Origin: Armatimonadota bacterium
Lineage (GTDB): Bacteria > Armatimonadota > Fimbriimonadia > Fimbriimonadales > Fimbriimonadaceae
Reading direction: 5' to 3'
NCBI GenBank assembly: GCA_018268395.1
Contig: JAFDWQ010000001.1
Location: 648,644 to 712,643 of the forward strand
DNA length: 64,000 nt
Part shown: piece by piece, positions 9,092-16,788 of the stretch
How the letters are laid out: every line of letters begins with the position of its first letter
How positions within the stretch are numbered: the stretch's first letter is position 1
The notes under the pieces: generated by a model
What the model saw: the letters and a program-made list of their open reading frames with translations, nothing else
Database searches by the model: none
Told to the model about the DNA's origin: nothing
Translations under genes and position numbers: made by a program

Positions 9092-10573
9092 TCAGCAGAA
9101 CTGGAACTCAGGCGAACTGAAGACCAGACGACAGACGGCGGACGCCACGTTGTTCGCGTTCGAAGGCGACACGGCCCCTTCAGAGGCGTCGTCCGCCGCC
9201 TTCCTCAACTGGGCCCGCTTCTGCTCGGGCAACGTCACGTCGAAAACGGACAGGAGGCGGTCGACCGTCCCCGCAGGGGTCGGATCGTCTGCGAACAGCC
9301 CCATCGCCGGATAACGGAGGCTCTGCCCTCCCAACTTGGCCGGACCCTTTGCCGCTCCTCGGGCGACGGTCGCTTCCCCGAACAGGCGTTCGGACCACTT
9401 GAGCCGCTCGACCATCGTCGCCGAGGAGATCCAAGCCTCCCCGCTTTTCCAACCGGAAACGTCCGGTGGGTACAGGAGCTCCATGCCCATGGACTTGGTC
9501 GCCAGCATCGCGATCGCCGCCGGGCCTGCAGCCCGAAGCCCTTTGAGGGCTTCGTCTTCGGCCAGACGCTTGGCGTGGACGGCACCGACCCCCAACTGGC
9601 GGAGAGACGAGAGGCAGTAGACCACGGGGTTCTTGACGAGGTGCCGGACGCACTTCTCGGAAAGGAACTCGGGGGATTCGGCGATCGCCCTGACGAGGGC
9701 CTTGACGTCCATTCCCGAGTCACGGAACGCCTTCGCGACGCGCTCGACGACCGCTCTTTCCGGATTGGGATACGCGAACCACGACCACGCCTTCTCGGCG
9801 AGGAACACGGCGGTTCGCGGATTGCCCGTCAGGATGCCGAGCACGTCGTCCCCATCGAAGGCCCCTCGATTCCCGAGGATCGACTTTTCACCCGAATCGT
9901 GCTGCTCCGACCGGAACAGGAACTGGATCCGGGGGCCCGGCTGTTCGACCTTCAGTTTGGGGCGTTGGGCCGGCTTGGGTGTTTCGACCGTCCTTTGCCC
10001 GCGCTTGACGCCATAAGTCCAGCCTGTCAGGGCTCGCGCCGCTTCCTGGACGTCGGTCTCCGTGTAATGGCCGATGCCCAGGGTAAAGAGCTCCATGACC
10101 TCTCGGGCGAAGTTTTCGTTCGGCTTGCCTTTCTTGTTCTCGTGGTTGTCCAGCCAATAAAGCATCGCCGGGTCTTTGGAGACGCCCGTCAAAAGGTCTT
10201 GGAACTTGCCCGCACAGTGGGTGTAGAGGCATTCCACGTGATCGTGGAGGGCGCCGACGGCGTCGACCTTATCGGCGCTCGTCGCGAAATGGTTGTGCCA
10301 GAACACGACGAGTGCGGCCTCGAGCGGGCGGTTCGTCACGAGCAACCGGGTGTAGAACCAGGCTTGGACGCCTTTGACGTTGACGAGGCCCTTGTCGTTG
10401 GCAAAGCGGTCCAGTTCGACGACGGGATCCGCCACGGACGCGTACGACAAGAGCCTGTCCAAGGCACCCTTGTAACCGTCTTGGCCGTAAAAGTCCAACT
10501 CGGCCTCACTGGCGCCAAGCCCGAACCGTCGCAATAGGTGGGCGACCTTCTCCCGCTCCCCGAATCCGGTCAT
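9092..10573 (-). CDS. DUF1800 family protein
   Basis: A 493-residue DUF1800 protein: HLLRRFGLGASEAEL near the start, VFWHNHFATS, NFAREVMELFTLGIGHYTE and EAARALTGWTYG, then FRDSGMDVKALVRAI. DUF1800 proteins are common in Planctomycetes, Verrucomicrobia and Armatimonadota and normally sit next to a DUF1501 gene. Their role is unknown, with an envelope or export function suspected. Here the DUF1501 gene is 24 kb away. I see no signal peptide, although partners often have Tat signals. Confidence 0.9.
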   Translation of the reverse strand: MTGFGEREKVAHLLRRFGLGASEAELDFYGQDGYKGALDRLLSYASVADPVVELDRFANDKGLVNVKGVQAWFYTRLLVTNRPLEAALVVFWHNHFATSADKVDAVGALHDHVECLYTHCAGKFQDLLTGVSKDPAMLYWLDNHENKKGKPNENFAREVMELFTLGIGHYTETDVQEAARALTGWTYGVKRGQRTVETPKPAQRPKLKVEQPGPRIQFLFRSEQHDSGEKSILGNRGAFDGDDVLGILTGNPRTAVFLAEKAWSWFAYPNPERAVVERVAKAFRDSGMDVKALVRAIAESPEFLSEKCVRHLVKNPVVYCLSSLRQLGVGAVHAKRLAEDEALKGLRAAGPAAIAMLATKSMGMELLYPPDVSGWKSGEAWISSATMVERLKWSERLFGEATVARGAAKGPAKLGGQSLRYPAMGLFADDPTPAGTVDRLLSVFDVTLPEQKRAQLRKAADDASEGAVSPSNANNVASAVCRLVFSSPEFQFC

Positions 10574-10586
10574 GGACGTAAAGACG

Positions 10587-10619
10587 AAGGGCGCACGCTG
10601 GAGTTCAGCGCACGCCCTT
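10587..10619 (-). terminator. Hairpin terminator of the 64-aa gene
   Basis: AAGGGCG, an internal CA/CA loop, CGCTG, a 5-nt loop, CAGCG and CGCCCTT. On the minus strand this is followed by CGTCTTT. It lies between the 64-aa gene and the DUF1800 start. Confidence 0.65.
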
Positions 10620-10647
10620 GGGGCAGTCCGGGCCGAAGCCCGGCGGT

Positions 10648-10842
10648 TCAGACTTCCTTAACGTCGGTGGACTTGTAGGTCGCCTCGTTGACGAACTTGA
10701 AGAGCTTGCTGCCACCGAACTCGGCCGTGAGGGCGTAGCGGACCTGCTCGCCGTTTTTGGTCTTCCGGACCATCTTGGTCTTTCGGACATCGCTATCGGG
10801 CACATCGACGTGCGACCGTGTTTTGAGGTTATAAAACTTCAT
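10648..10842 (-). CDS. Small basic protein of unknown function
   Basis: A 64-residue protein starting MKFYNLKTRSHVDVPDSDV, with a basic middle (RKTKMVRKTKNGEQVRY) and the segment GGSKLFKFVNEATY. Lys/Arg richness and size suggest an RNA- or DNA-binding protein, such as a ribosome-associated or nucleoid factor, but I cannot assign a family and it does not match L33 or other small ribosomal proteins. A purine-rich AAGAAAG lies just upstream of the ATG and a strong hairpin follows the stop, both typical of a real, well-expressed small gene. It is transcribed divergently from the Fur-family gene. Confidence 0.75.
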   Translation of the reverse strand: MKFYNLKTRSHVDVPDSDVRKTKMVRKTKNGEQVRYALTAEFGGSKLFKFVNEATYKSTDVKEV

Positions 10843-10983
10843 GGTTCTTTCTTACGCCTCTCGTGTTAGTTGGCAACTCTCTGGCATCCAGGCCCGAGCG
10901 TTGTCCAAGCTGCCGTGAGTTTGTCCGGTTCAACCACGCTCGCGCAAGCCTAGCGGGCAGTTTTTCCCTGGATTAGCCCCAGG

Positions 10984-10989
10984 TACGAT
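10984..10989 (+). promoter_or_regulatory. -10 TACGAT, leaderless type
   Basis: TACGAT ending 8 nt before GTG 10998 of the Fur-family gene. The preceding 150 bp (10843-10983) contain a T-run near 10961 but no clear -35 or Fur box. Confidence 0.5.
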
Positions 10990-10997
10990 CCGACTTG

Positions 10998-11474
10998 GTG
11001 AAAGTCCGGCGCAAGAAGGGGGCGATCGTCCTGCCCCAAACGGGCTTCGCGGGCCAGGCCGTCGCCTTGCTGCAGCGGCACAGACTCCGTATCACGGCGC
11101 CGAGGCTCCAGGTCGTGCGCGTGTTGGCCAAAGCCGAAACCCCCTTGACGCCCTACGGCGTGCACCAGGAGATCGTAGCGTCGGGCGGGAAGACGGACGT
11201 CGTTTCGGTCTATCGGGCCCTCGACACGTTGACCGGGCTGGGGCTCGTCCACCACGTCGGCGTCGTCAACGGCTACGTCGCTTGCCGCCTTGAGGAGACC
11301 CACGGCGACCAGGCAGAGCACGTGGTCTGCTCCAAATGCGGCAAAGTCAGGGAGCTCACGATTCCGGACGAGGTGCTTGAAGCCACCCGACGTCAATTGG
11401 CCGAGCTAGGGCTCGAAGCGATCGAGACCCGGCTGGAAATCCTCGCGGACTGCGGAGACTGCGGTCAGGCCTGA
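10998..11474 (+). CDS. Fur/Zur/PerR family transcriptional regulator
   Basis: A 158-residue metal-responsive repressor. The winged helix covers about residues 20-90 (LRITAPRLQVVRVLA, VSVYRALDTLTGLGLV). The dimerisation domain has two Cys pairs for the structural zinc site: CSKCGK and CGDCG. The region QAEHVVCSKCGK fits Zur or PerR as well as Fur, so the sensed metal or peroxide cannot be decided. GTG 10998 is chosen over TTG 10995 by spacing to the -10 box. No transporter or peroxidase gene is adjacent. Confidence 0.9.
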   Translation: MKVRRKKGAIVLPQTGFAGQAVALLQRHRLRITAPRLQVVRVLAKAETPLTPYGVHQEIVASGGKTDVVSVYRALDTLTGLGLVHHVGVVNGYVACRLEETHGDQAEHVVCSKCGKVRELTIPDEVLEATRRQLAELGLEAIETRLEILADCGDCGQA

Positions 11475-11478
11475 ACGA

Positions 11479-11510
11479 AAGCGGCCCCGTCCTGAGGGAC
11501 TGGGCCGCTT
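11479..11510. terminator. Bidirectional hairpin between fur-type gene and htrA
   Basis: AAGCGGCCC (11479-11487) and GGGCCGCTT (11502-11510), a 9-bp stem with a 14-nt loop between two convergent genes. There is no T tract. Confidence 0.55.
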
Positions 11511-11531
11511 CGGCGTGCAACGGACGTGTCG

Positions 11532-13064
11532 TTAGCGGAACGGGACGGTGACGGTGAACTCCTGCCTCGATCCACCTTTGTAGCGGACGAACTTGACCGC
11601 GACCTGGTCGCCCCAGTCGACACCGCCCATCGCGTCGGTCAGGTCCGACACGAGGTTCACGGCGCGGCCGTTGATCGAGACGATGACGTCTCCGGGCTGC
11701 AGGTCGACTTTCGAAGCGAACGAACCCGGAGCCACGGTCTCGACGACCACGCCTTTGGCGTCGCCCGGCAACGTGAACTGAGAACGGACGTTCGCGTCGA
11801 TCTGCTTCACACCGACACCGAGCCTGGGCTTGGCCGTGCGGGCCTGCGGCTCTTCTTGGCCCCTCGGATCCGGCGAACCCTGGCCGAACGGCTGGATCCC
11901 GTCGGGGAACGTACCGGAACCGTTGTTCTGCACCGGAGGCGTGTTCGCCTTGACGTCTTCCAATTTGACCTGGACCGACTTCGACTGCTGGCCCCTCAAG
12001 TAGGTGACCCCGACGGTCTCGTTCGGAGAGTGGCGATAGAGCGCGATACGCAGATCGATCTCCCGGGCGACGGATTGACCGTCGATCGCTGTGATGACGT
12101 CGCCTTCCCGGATGCCTTGCTTGTAGGCGGGAGACTCCGGCTCGAGCTTCGAGACCACCGCTCCGCCCTGAAGGTTCTTCTCCTTCATCTCATAGGGCTT
12201 CAGGTCGCGAGGGACGACGCCAAGCATCCCGCGGTCGAACTTGCCCTTGGAGATCAGTTCGTCGGCGACGACCTTGACCACGTTGCTCGGAATGGCGAAG
12301 CCGATGCCGGCGCTCGATCCGGTGGTCGTGTTGATCGCCGAATTCACGCCGATGACGTCGCCGTCGACGTTGACGAGCGGACCGCCGCTGTTCCCGGGGT
12401 TGATCGAAGCGTCGGTCTGGATCAGCCCCGAATAGACGCGCCAACCGATGCCGTCTGCGACTTGACCGGGGCGGCCGATCGCGCTGACGTGGCCGACCGT
12501 GACCGAATCGGCAAGCCCGAACGGGGCGCCGATCGCCAACGTGAGTTGGCCGACCTTGACCTGACCGCTATCGGCCAGGCTCAGGAACGGCAGGTCCTTG
12601 GCGTCGAGCTTGACGACGGCCAAGTCGAGTTGCGGATCGTTGGCATGGATGACCTTGCCGACCATCTCTCGTCCGTCGGCCAAGACGATCTTGACCTTGT
12701 CCAGGCCAGAGACCACGTGGTCGTTGGTCACGATCCATCCGTCCGAGCGGTAGACGAAGCCGCTTCCGGACCGCACACCCTGGAGTTGCGACATGACGTC
12801 GTTCTCCGAATCAGAGCGCGTGTCCGACGTGACGAGGACGACACCCTGGGAGGCGGCTTCGCTCAGCGCTGAAAAGGACGCGTCAAGGGCCTTCAGGTTG
12901 GAGATGTCGACCCCGGTGTTCAGAGCGGCCATCTTGAGGTTGACGGGAGACTGGCTGGCGAACAGCGTCGATCCCGGTTTGAAGTTCTGAGCCGCGACGA
13001 CGCCGAGCACGACGACGGCTCCGGCACCAAAGACAGCCCAAGGACGGTTCAGAAAGTTGCTCAT
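11532..13064 (-). CDS. degP: HtrA/DegP-type serine protease with two PDZ domains
   Basis: A 510-residue periplasmic or membrane-anchored protease. An N-terminal hydrophobic segment (AVFGAGAVVVLGVVAAQ) is the anchor or signal. The trypsin-like domain shows the full triad: His116 in TNDHVV, Asp147 in QLDLAVVKL, Ser226 in GNSGGPL. PDZ1 is near 275-375 and PDZ2 near 420-505 (LQPGDVIVSINGRAV). It closes the sigma/anti-sigma/RseB-like operon, the same order as rpoE-mucA-mucB-mucD, and probably degrades misfolded envelope proteins under sigma control. A 101-bp gap with a palindrome separates it from the RseB-like gene, so it may also have its own promoter. Confidence 0.95.
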   Translation of the reverse strand: MSNFLNRPWAVFGAGAVVVLGVVAAQNFKPGSTLFASQSPVNLKMAALNTGVDISNLKALDASFSALSEAASQGVVLVTSDTRSDSENDVMSQLQGVRSGSGFVYRSDGWIVTNDHVVSGLDKVKIVLADGREMVGKVIHANDPQLDLAVVKLDAKDLPFLSLADSGQVKVGQLTLAIGAPFGLADSVTVGHVSAIGRPGQVADGIGWRVYSGLIQTDASINPGNSGGPLVNVDGDVIGVNSAINTTTGSSAGIGFAIPSNVVKVVADELISKGKFDRGMLGVVPRDLKPYEMKEKNLQGGAVVSKLEPESPAYKQGIREGDVITAIDGQSVAREIDLRIALYRHSPNETVGVTYLRGQQSKSVQVKLEDVKANTPPVQNNGSGTFPDGIQPFGQGSPDPRGQEEPQARTAKPRLGVGVKQIDANVRSQFTLPGDAKGVVVETVAPGSFASKVDLQPGDVIVSINGRAVNLVSDLTDAMGGVDWGDQVAVKFVRYKGGSRQEFTVTVPFR

Positions 13065-13100
13065 GGTCGGTTCAAATTGAGTCTCTTAAGGAGGATTGTG

Positions 13101-13116
13101 GCACCGGATCCGGTGC
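13101..13116. repeat. Perfect 16-bp palindrome upstream of htrA
   Basis: GCACCGGATCCGGTGC, fully self-complementary, in the 101-bp gap between the RseB-like gene and htrA. As DNA it could be a dimeric regulator's operator. As RNA it could form a short attenuator stem, although it lacks a loop and a T tract. Confidence 0.5.
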
Positions 13117-13165
13117 GGCTCACACAGTTCTGAAACGGACCGGGGCCGGAATGGAGTTCCCAGTC

Positions 13166-14200
13166 CTATCCGGACACCTTGAGAAAGGCCTGGAGAACGC
13201 TCTCCAAGACCTCGTCCGGTAAATGGTCGGTCGTACCCTCGGTCACCGCGAAGTACACGCCGTAACGGTCCTGGTCTTGGGGCGCGCTCCGGGGCGCCAT
13301 CGGCCGCCGGCCCCCGTCCGTCGGCTTCCATTGCCGGACGGTCAGGCTCGCCATACCGTCGGAGAGCTTGATATCGACGAACGCCGATCGGTCGGCCCCG
13401 AACAGGTAGGAACCCGTCGCCTTGAACCCGTATGGGAGCTGCTTGGGGACCCGGGGCGTAAACCCGACGTCGTCACGGGCGTCCGCCGCTTTGACCAACT
13501 TCTTCGGCGTAGGCTCCTTGACGATCCGGGCCTCCTCCGAAGATGCGGGAAGGGAAAAGCCGCGCTCGGCCGCCTCGCGCCCGAAGGTGACCGATTTCGT
13601 CTCGAAAACGACGAACTCGTCGTCGTCCGGCTGGCTCACGACGTACCGCAGGACGGTGTCGTGTTCGGGTTCAAAGTAGAATGTCCGGGCCGGAACCGGC
13701 GCGTGCACCGGCACCATTTCGATCGCTTGCACGGCCCGTCCCCCGATATTGTCGCCGTCGCCGAAGCGGACTTTGTAGTTCTGGTCGATCAGCTTCATGC
13801 GCCACTCGACCGAGGGCTGCATCTGGACGGGAGAGGCCTGGACGCGCAAGAGGTCTTCGTCACGGGAATAGATCTGGAAGAGTTTTCCGTCATCGATCGA
13901 CACGACGCCAGAACGTGAGATCGGGTTGATGACGGTCACCATGACGCCCTTTCTCTTGGCGACTTGGACTTTAAGCAACCATTCGGCCCCCGACGGGTCG
14001 ACGCGGTGCTCAAAGCGCACCGCGTCGACCGCCCTTTGGTTCGACAGGAGCCGCTTCAACCGGGCCTTAGCGCTGACCTGGCCGTTCTGACCCAGGGCCT
14101 GCCCGGCGGGCCAGGACGCGGCAAGCGCCGCCAGGGCGACCGGCCACCAGGACCGTCGAGATCGGGACCGAGGGACCACCGGTTCAGCGGTCGCCCGCAA
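13166..14200 (-). CDS. RseB/MucB-like sigma factor regulatory protein
   Basis: A protein of up to 344 residues with an N-terminal hydrophobic signal after a basic stretch (RSRSRRSWWPVALAALAASW). The body resembles the MucB/RseB lipoprotein-carrier-like fold: repeated beta strands (VRFEHRVDPSGAEWLLKVQV, FYFEPEHDTVLRYVVSQP), then a C-terminal part with FTPRVPKQLPYGFKATGSYL, close to the RseB P-x-L-P-x-G-F motif. RseB binds the anti-sigma factor and senses envelope damage. Start is TTG 14200 (overlapping the anti-sigma stop by 17 nt) or GTG 14179, which is 4 nt after that stop. I cannot decide between them. Confidence 0.82.
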   Translation of the reverse strand: MRATAEPVVPRSRSRRSWWPVALAALAASWPAGQALGQNGQVSAKARLKRLLSNQRAVDAVRFEHRVDPSGAEWLLKVQVAKRKGVMVTVINPISRSGVVSIDDGKLFQIYSRDEDLLRVQASPVQMQPSVEWRMKLIDQNYKVRFGDGDNIGGRAVQAIEMVPVHAPVPARTFYFEPEHDTVLRYVVSQPDDDEFVVFETKSVTFGREAAERGFSLPASSEEARIVKEPTPKKLVKAADARDDVGFTPRVPKQLPYGFKATGSYLFGADRSAFVDIKLSDGMASLTVRQWKPTDGGRRPMAPRSAPQDQDRYGVYFAVTEGTTDHLPDEVLESVLQAFLKVSG

Positions 14201-14630
14201 ATCCGACGCTCACCACCGGAGCGCCAAGGTCGATCGGGTCAGTGCTCGTCACGTAAGCTTGATCCGAAGCACGGTTGACAGCAGGTTTCACAGGGTTAGG
14301 GCGGGACGGCTGCTCCCAAGGGCCGACGACCCGGACGGCGAGCCAGGCGGCGGCGACCGACGATGCGGCGAGCAAGCCCACCACGGCCCAACGTCCGACG
14401 TCGGCTTTAGGCTTGCCGAAGACCGCCTCGTTCAACCGGGATTCGAGCCCGGCCGGTGGCGTCGCCGGATCGAAACCGTGGAATTGGCCCTTCAGGCCCT
14501 CGAGGACTTGGATCTCGTAGGCGCAGACCGTGCAAGTCTCCGCATGGGCCCTGACGCTCGAAGTCTCGGTCGCGTCGAGTTCACCGTCGACGAGCGCCGA
14601 AAGGAGACGCGACGCTTGTTCGCAGGTCAT
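14184..14630 (-). CDS. Zinc-binding anti-sigma factor
   Basis: A 148-residue ZAS-type anti-sigma factor. The N-terminal domain contains the zinc motif His29-x3-Cys33-x2-Cys36 (RAHAETCTVC), with Cys3 further upstream. One membrane segment follows at about 83-102 (WAVVGLLAASSVAAAWLAV), then a short extracytoplasmic tail. Its ATG overlaps the sigma stop (ATGA), the usual coupling for equal production. The tail is the likely contact for the RseB-like protein encoded next. Confidence 0.92.
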   Translation of the reverse strand: MTCEQASRLLSALVDGELDATETSSVRAHAETCTVCAYEIQVLEGLKGQFHGFDPATPPAGLESRLNEAVFGKPKADVGRWAVVGLLAASSVAAAWLAVRVVGPWEQPSRPNPVKPAVNRASDQAYVTSTDPIDLGAPVVSVGFAGDR

Positions 14631-15199
14631 ACGAGGCTCACCTCCCCGTGGCGCTCCAGGTAATGGCGCAGCTGCTTGCGGCCGCGATGGATCCTGGACC
14701 GGACGGTGCCGATCGACGTGGACATGACGTCGGCGATCTCTTCGTAGGACATTCCTTCGACATCGGCCAAAAGGACGGCCGTACGGAACTCCGGCGTCAT
14801 CGACTTCAAGCCGAGCTGAATGGGCTCTTCCAGTTCCTCTTGGAGAAGGCCCTGGTCGGCCCCTGACGTCTCGTCCGCGAACTCCCATGTCCGGTTGTCA
14901 TGCCCGGATTCGAGGCTGACCGTCTTCAACCGTGCCCGCTTCCGGGCCGTGTCGATGTGGACGTTCGTCATGATCCGGAACAGCCACGAAGCGAACGGAA
15001 GGGACTCGTCGTACCTGTGGAAGAAGCGGTAGGCCCTGACAAAAGTCTCTTGCAAGAGGTCTTCGGCGTCACTGCCGTTCCCCGTCAAGCGGTAGGCCAT
15101 GTTATAGGCTTGGCGATAGGTCTGCCCCATCAGGCGCTCGAACAGCGGTCTTCGCTCGTCGCGGACCCCCGTCCATTTTTTGACCCAAGTCGCCAACAT
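14627..15199 (-). CDS. ECF-type RNA polymerase sigma factor (RpoE-like)
   Basis: A 190-residue sigma-70 family ECF factor. Region 2 is at about 35-100 (GSDAEDLLQETFVRAYRFF, then PFASWLFRIMTNVHIDTARK) and region 4 at about 130-185 (LLADVEGMSYEEIADVM, then IGTVRSRIHRGRKQL). It heads the operon sigma, anti-sigma, RseB-like, HtrA, the layout of envelope-stress sigma-E systems. ATG 15199 is chosen because a TAGAAT box lies 20 nt upstream and region 2 begins soon after. The longer upstream frame has no sigma homology. Confidence 0.95.
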   Translation of the reverse strand: MLATWVKKWTGVRDERRPLFERLMGQTYRQAYNMAYRLTGNGSDAEDLLQETFVRAYRFFHRYDESLPFASWLFRIMTNVHIDTARKRARLKTVSLESGHDNRTWEFADETSGADQGLLQEELEEPIQLGLKSMTPEFRTAVLLADVEGMSYEEIADVMSTSIGTVRSRIHRGRKQLRHYLERHGEVSLV

Positions 15200-15219
15200 C
15201 GTACAGCCTCTACCGGAGC

Positions 15220-15225
15220 ATTCTA
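15220..15225 (-). promoter_or_regulatory. -10 TAGAAT of the sigma operon
   Basis: TAGAAT inside GCGCTAGAATGC, a 12-bp string that recurs exactly at the promoter of the ABC/MoxR operon (59578 region). The distance to the ATG is 20 nt at both sites. A GGGAAC lies just upstream. Confidence 0.5.
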
Positions 15226-15282
15226 GCGCAGTGTTCCCGTCCGGCCGCGGTCCTGGGCCAGTACCGGTGCAAATGCCGGCGG

Positions 15283-15633
15283 TCAGAACAAGCGGGACCC
15301 GTTCGGGACGTCGTCGTCGGGGACGCAGAGCACGACCGCCCCGCTTTCGTCGCAAAACCCCGTCACCAGACACTCGCTGACGAACGGCCCGATCTGCTTC
15401 GCAGGAAAGTTCAAGACCCCTACGACACGGCGCCCGATCAAAGATTCGGGCGAGTAGCGGGCCGTCAACTGCGCGCTGGAGCGGCGGATCCCGGCCGGGC
15501 CGAAGTCGACCCACAGCTTGATCGCGGGCTTTTTCGCCTCAGGAAAGGGCTCGGCCTGGGTGACCGTACCGACGCGGATCTCGACTTTCTCGAAATCCTC
15601 CCAAGTGATCGTCTCGGAACTCAGTTCCCGCAC
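15283..15633 (-). CDS. csaA: CsaA-like tRNA-binding domain protein
   Basis: A 116-residue protein consisting of one tRNA-binding OB fold: EKVEIRVGTVTQAEPFPEAKK, KLWVDFG, SSAQLTARYSPESLIGRRVV and NFPAKQIGPFVSECLV. CsaA was described as a chaperone-like factor in protein export, and the fold binds tRNA. The GTG start overlaps the end of the transglycosylase gene by 13 nt, so the two are co-transcribed. Confidence 0.9.
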   Translation of the reverse strand: MRELSSETITWEDFEKVEIRVGTVTQAEPFPEAKKPAIKLWVDFGPAGIRRSSAQLTARYSPESLIGRRVVGVLNFPAKQIGPFVSECLVTGFCDESGAVVLCVPDDDVPNGSRLF

Positions 15634-16664
15634 AACTGGCGATAATAGCCGATGACTTTGCGGACGTAGTTCTGCGTCTCACGGTAAGGAGGGACGCCGT
15701 TGTACTTCTTGACGGCACCGTCTCCGGCGTTGTAACCCGCGAGGGCCAGAACCAGCGCCTCGAACGAGTCCTCGGTCTGTTTCGAATACTTGTCGATGTG
15801 CCCACGGACGAGTTTCACCGTCCCCCAAAGGTTCTGCTCGATGTCGTAGGCGTCGGTCAGGCCGAGTTCCTTCTTGTTGACCGGCATCAACTGGCCGAGC
15901 CCCATGGCTCCGGCATGGCTGCGTTCCTGAGGATCGAAGTCGCTTTCGGTGATGACGATGGCCACGATGAGCCGGGCGTCGACCCCGAAGTGGGCACTGT
16001 ACGCCAGGATGCTCTCGGCGATCTTCTCGGCCTGGGCGTCGCTCAGCTTAGGATTGCGCTTCTTGGCGAACGCGGCATACGTCGGGACGACTTTGGCCAA
16101 CTCGGCGGAAACGCCGGGCGCCGGGCTCGAGACCGGATTGGTCACCACGTTGGGAATGTCCCCGGCCAGCGGCGCAGGACGGCCCTTGGTCCGCGACGAC
16201 TTGCTCCCGCCTGTCCGAACGGTCCGCGGCGCGACCGTAGCCGTGATCTTGGCGGGCTTGTTCTTCGCTTCGTAATCGGCGACTTCCGACTCACCGGCCG
16301 CGGCCAAGAGGGTGGCCCGCAACAGACCGTTCTCGGAAGCCCGTTCGGCTTCGACGATCAAGCGCGCCGCGACATTGCCCGATTTCAACCAGGCGGGCGC
16401 GCCGTTCGAGCGTACGAAATGTTGTTCTCCGCCTGGCCCTTCGACCATGAGGAGTTCGCTTTCGCCCGATCCCACGACACCTTTGACCGTCCCCTTGATC
16501 TCGACGACTCTCTTACCCACGATCGAGTCGATCGAAGCGACGTCCGCCGTAGAGACGATGCCGTACTGCCGACGGGCTTTGACGTACTCGTCAAGGCTCT
16601 GCGCCCAGACCGTCGGGAACAGGCAGACAAGCGACAGGATCAGGATGGCTTTCAGGGGTTTCAC
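15621..16664 (-). CDS. Secreted lytic transglycosylase (SLT domain)
   Basis: A 347-residue protein with signal peptide MKPLKAILILSLVCLFPTVWA. The N-terminal half is a beta-rich region of unknown role (about 25-130), then a linker rich in Ser, Pro and Thr. The catalytic SLT domain (about 205-345) shows the family motifs: catalytic Glu in VITESDFDP, GAMGLGQLMP, ALAGYNAGDGAV and the closing YVRKVIGYY. It cleaves peptidoglycan to anhydro-muropeptides. The GTG start lies 13 nt after the CCA end of tRNA-Ser on the same strand, so the mRNA leader is probably released by tRNA 3' processing. Confidence 0.93.
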   Translation of the reverse strand: MKPLKAILILSLVCLFPTVWAQSLDEYVKARRQYGIVSTADVASIDSIVGKRVVEIKGTVKGVVGSGESELLMVEGPGGEQHFVRSNGAPAWLKSGNVAARLIVEAERASENGLLRATLLAAAGESEVADYEAKNKPAKITATVAPRTVRTGGSKSSRTKGRPAPLAGDIPNVVTNPVSSPAPGVSAELAKVVPTYAAFAKKRNPKLSDAQAEKIAESILAYSAHFGVDARLIVAIVITESDFDPQERSHAGAMGLGQLMPVNKKELGLTDAYDIEQNLWGTVKLVRGHIDKYSKQTEDSFEALVLALAGYNAGDGAVKKYNGVPPYRETQNYVRKVIGYYRQLCGN

Positions 16665-16677
16665 GGCGTCTAAGGAC

Positions 16678-16767
16678 TGGCGGACAGGTCGGGATTCGAA
16701 CCCGAGAGAGGATTTCTCCCCTACCCACTTAGCAGGCGGGCGCTTTCGACCACTCAGCCACCTGTCC
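16678..16767 (-). tRNA. tRNA-Ser (GCU)
   Basis: Acceptor GGACAGG pairs with CCTGTCC, discriminator G, encoded CCA (16678-16680). The long variable arm is typical of class II serine tRNA. The anticodon loop reads CUGCUAA, giving anticodon GCU for AGC/AGU codons. A TAGAAT box lies 10 nt upstream of the 5' end, and the transglycosylase gene starts 13 nt after the CCA. Confidence 0.97.
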
Positions 16768-16776
16768 GTTGCGGGC

Positions 16777-16783
16777 TATTCTA
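16777..16783. promoter_or_regulatory. Overlapping back-to-back -10 boxes
   Basis: On the minus strand TAGAAT (16778-16783) would serve tRNA-Ser. On the plus strand TATTCT (16777-16782), the same hexamer as upstream of tRNA-Pro, would start the adjacent structured RNA near 16789. Confidence 0.45.
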
Positions 16784-16788
16784 CATCT

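Noticed and set aside
14627-15514. Longer sigma factor starting near 15514
   Set aside because: The added N-terminus is Arg/Gly/Pro-rich without sigma homology and runs across the promoter and into csaA territory.
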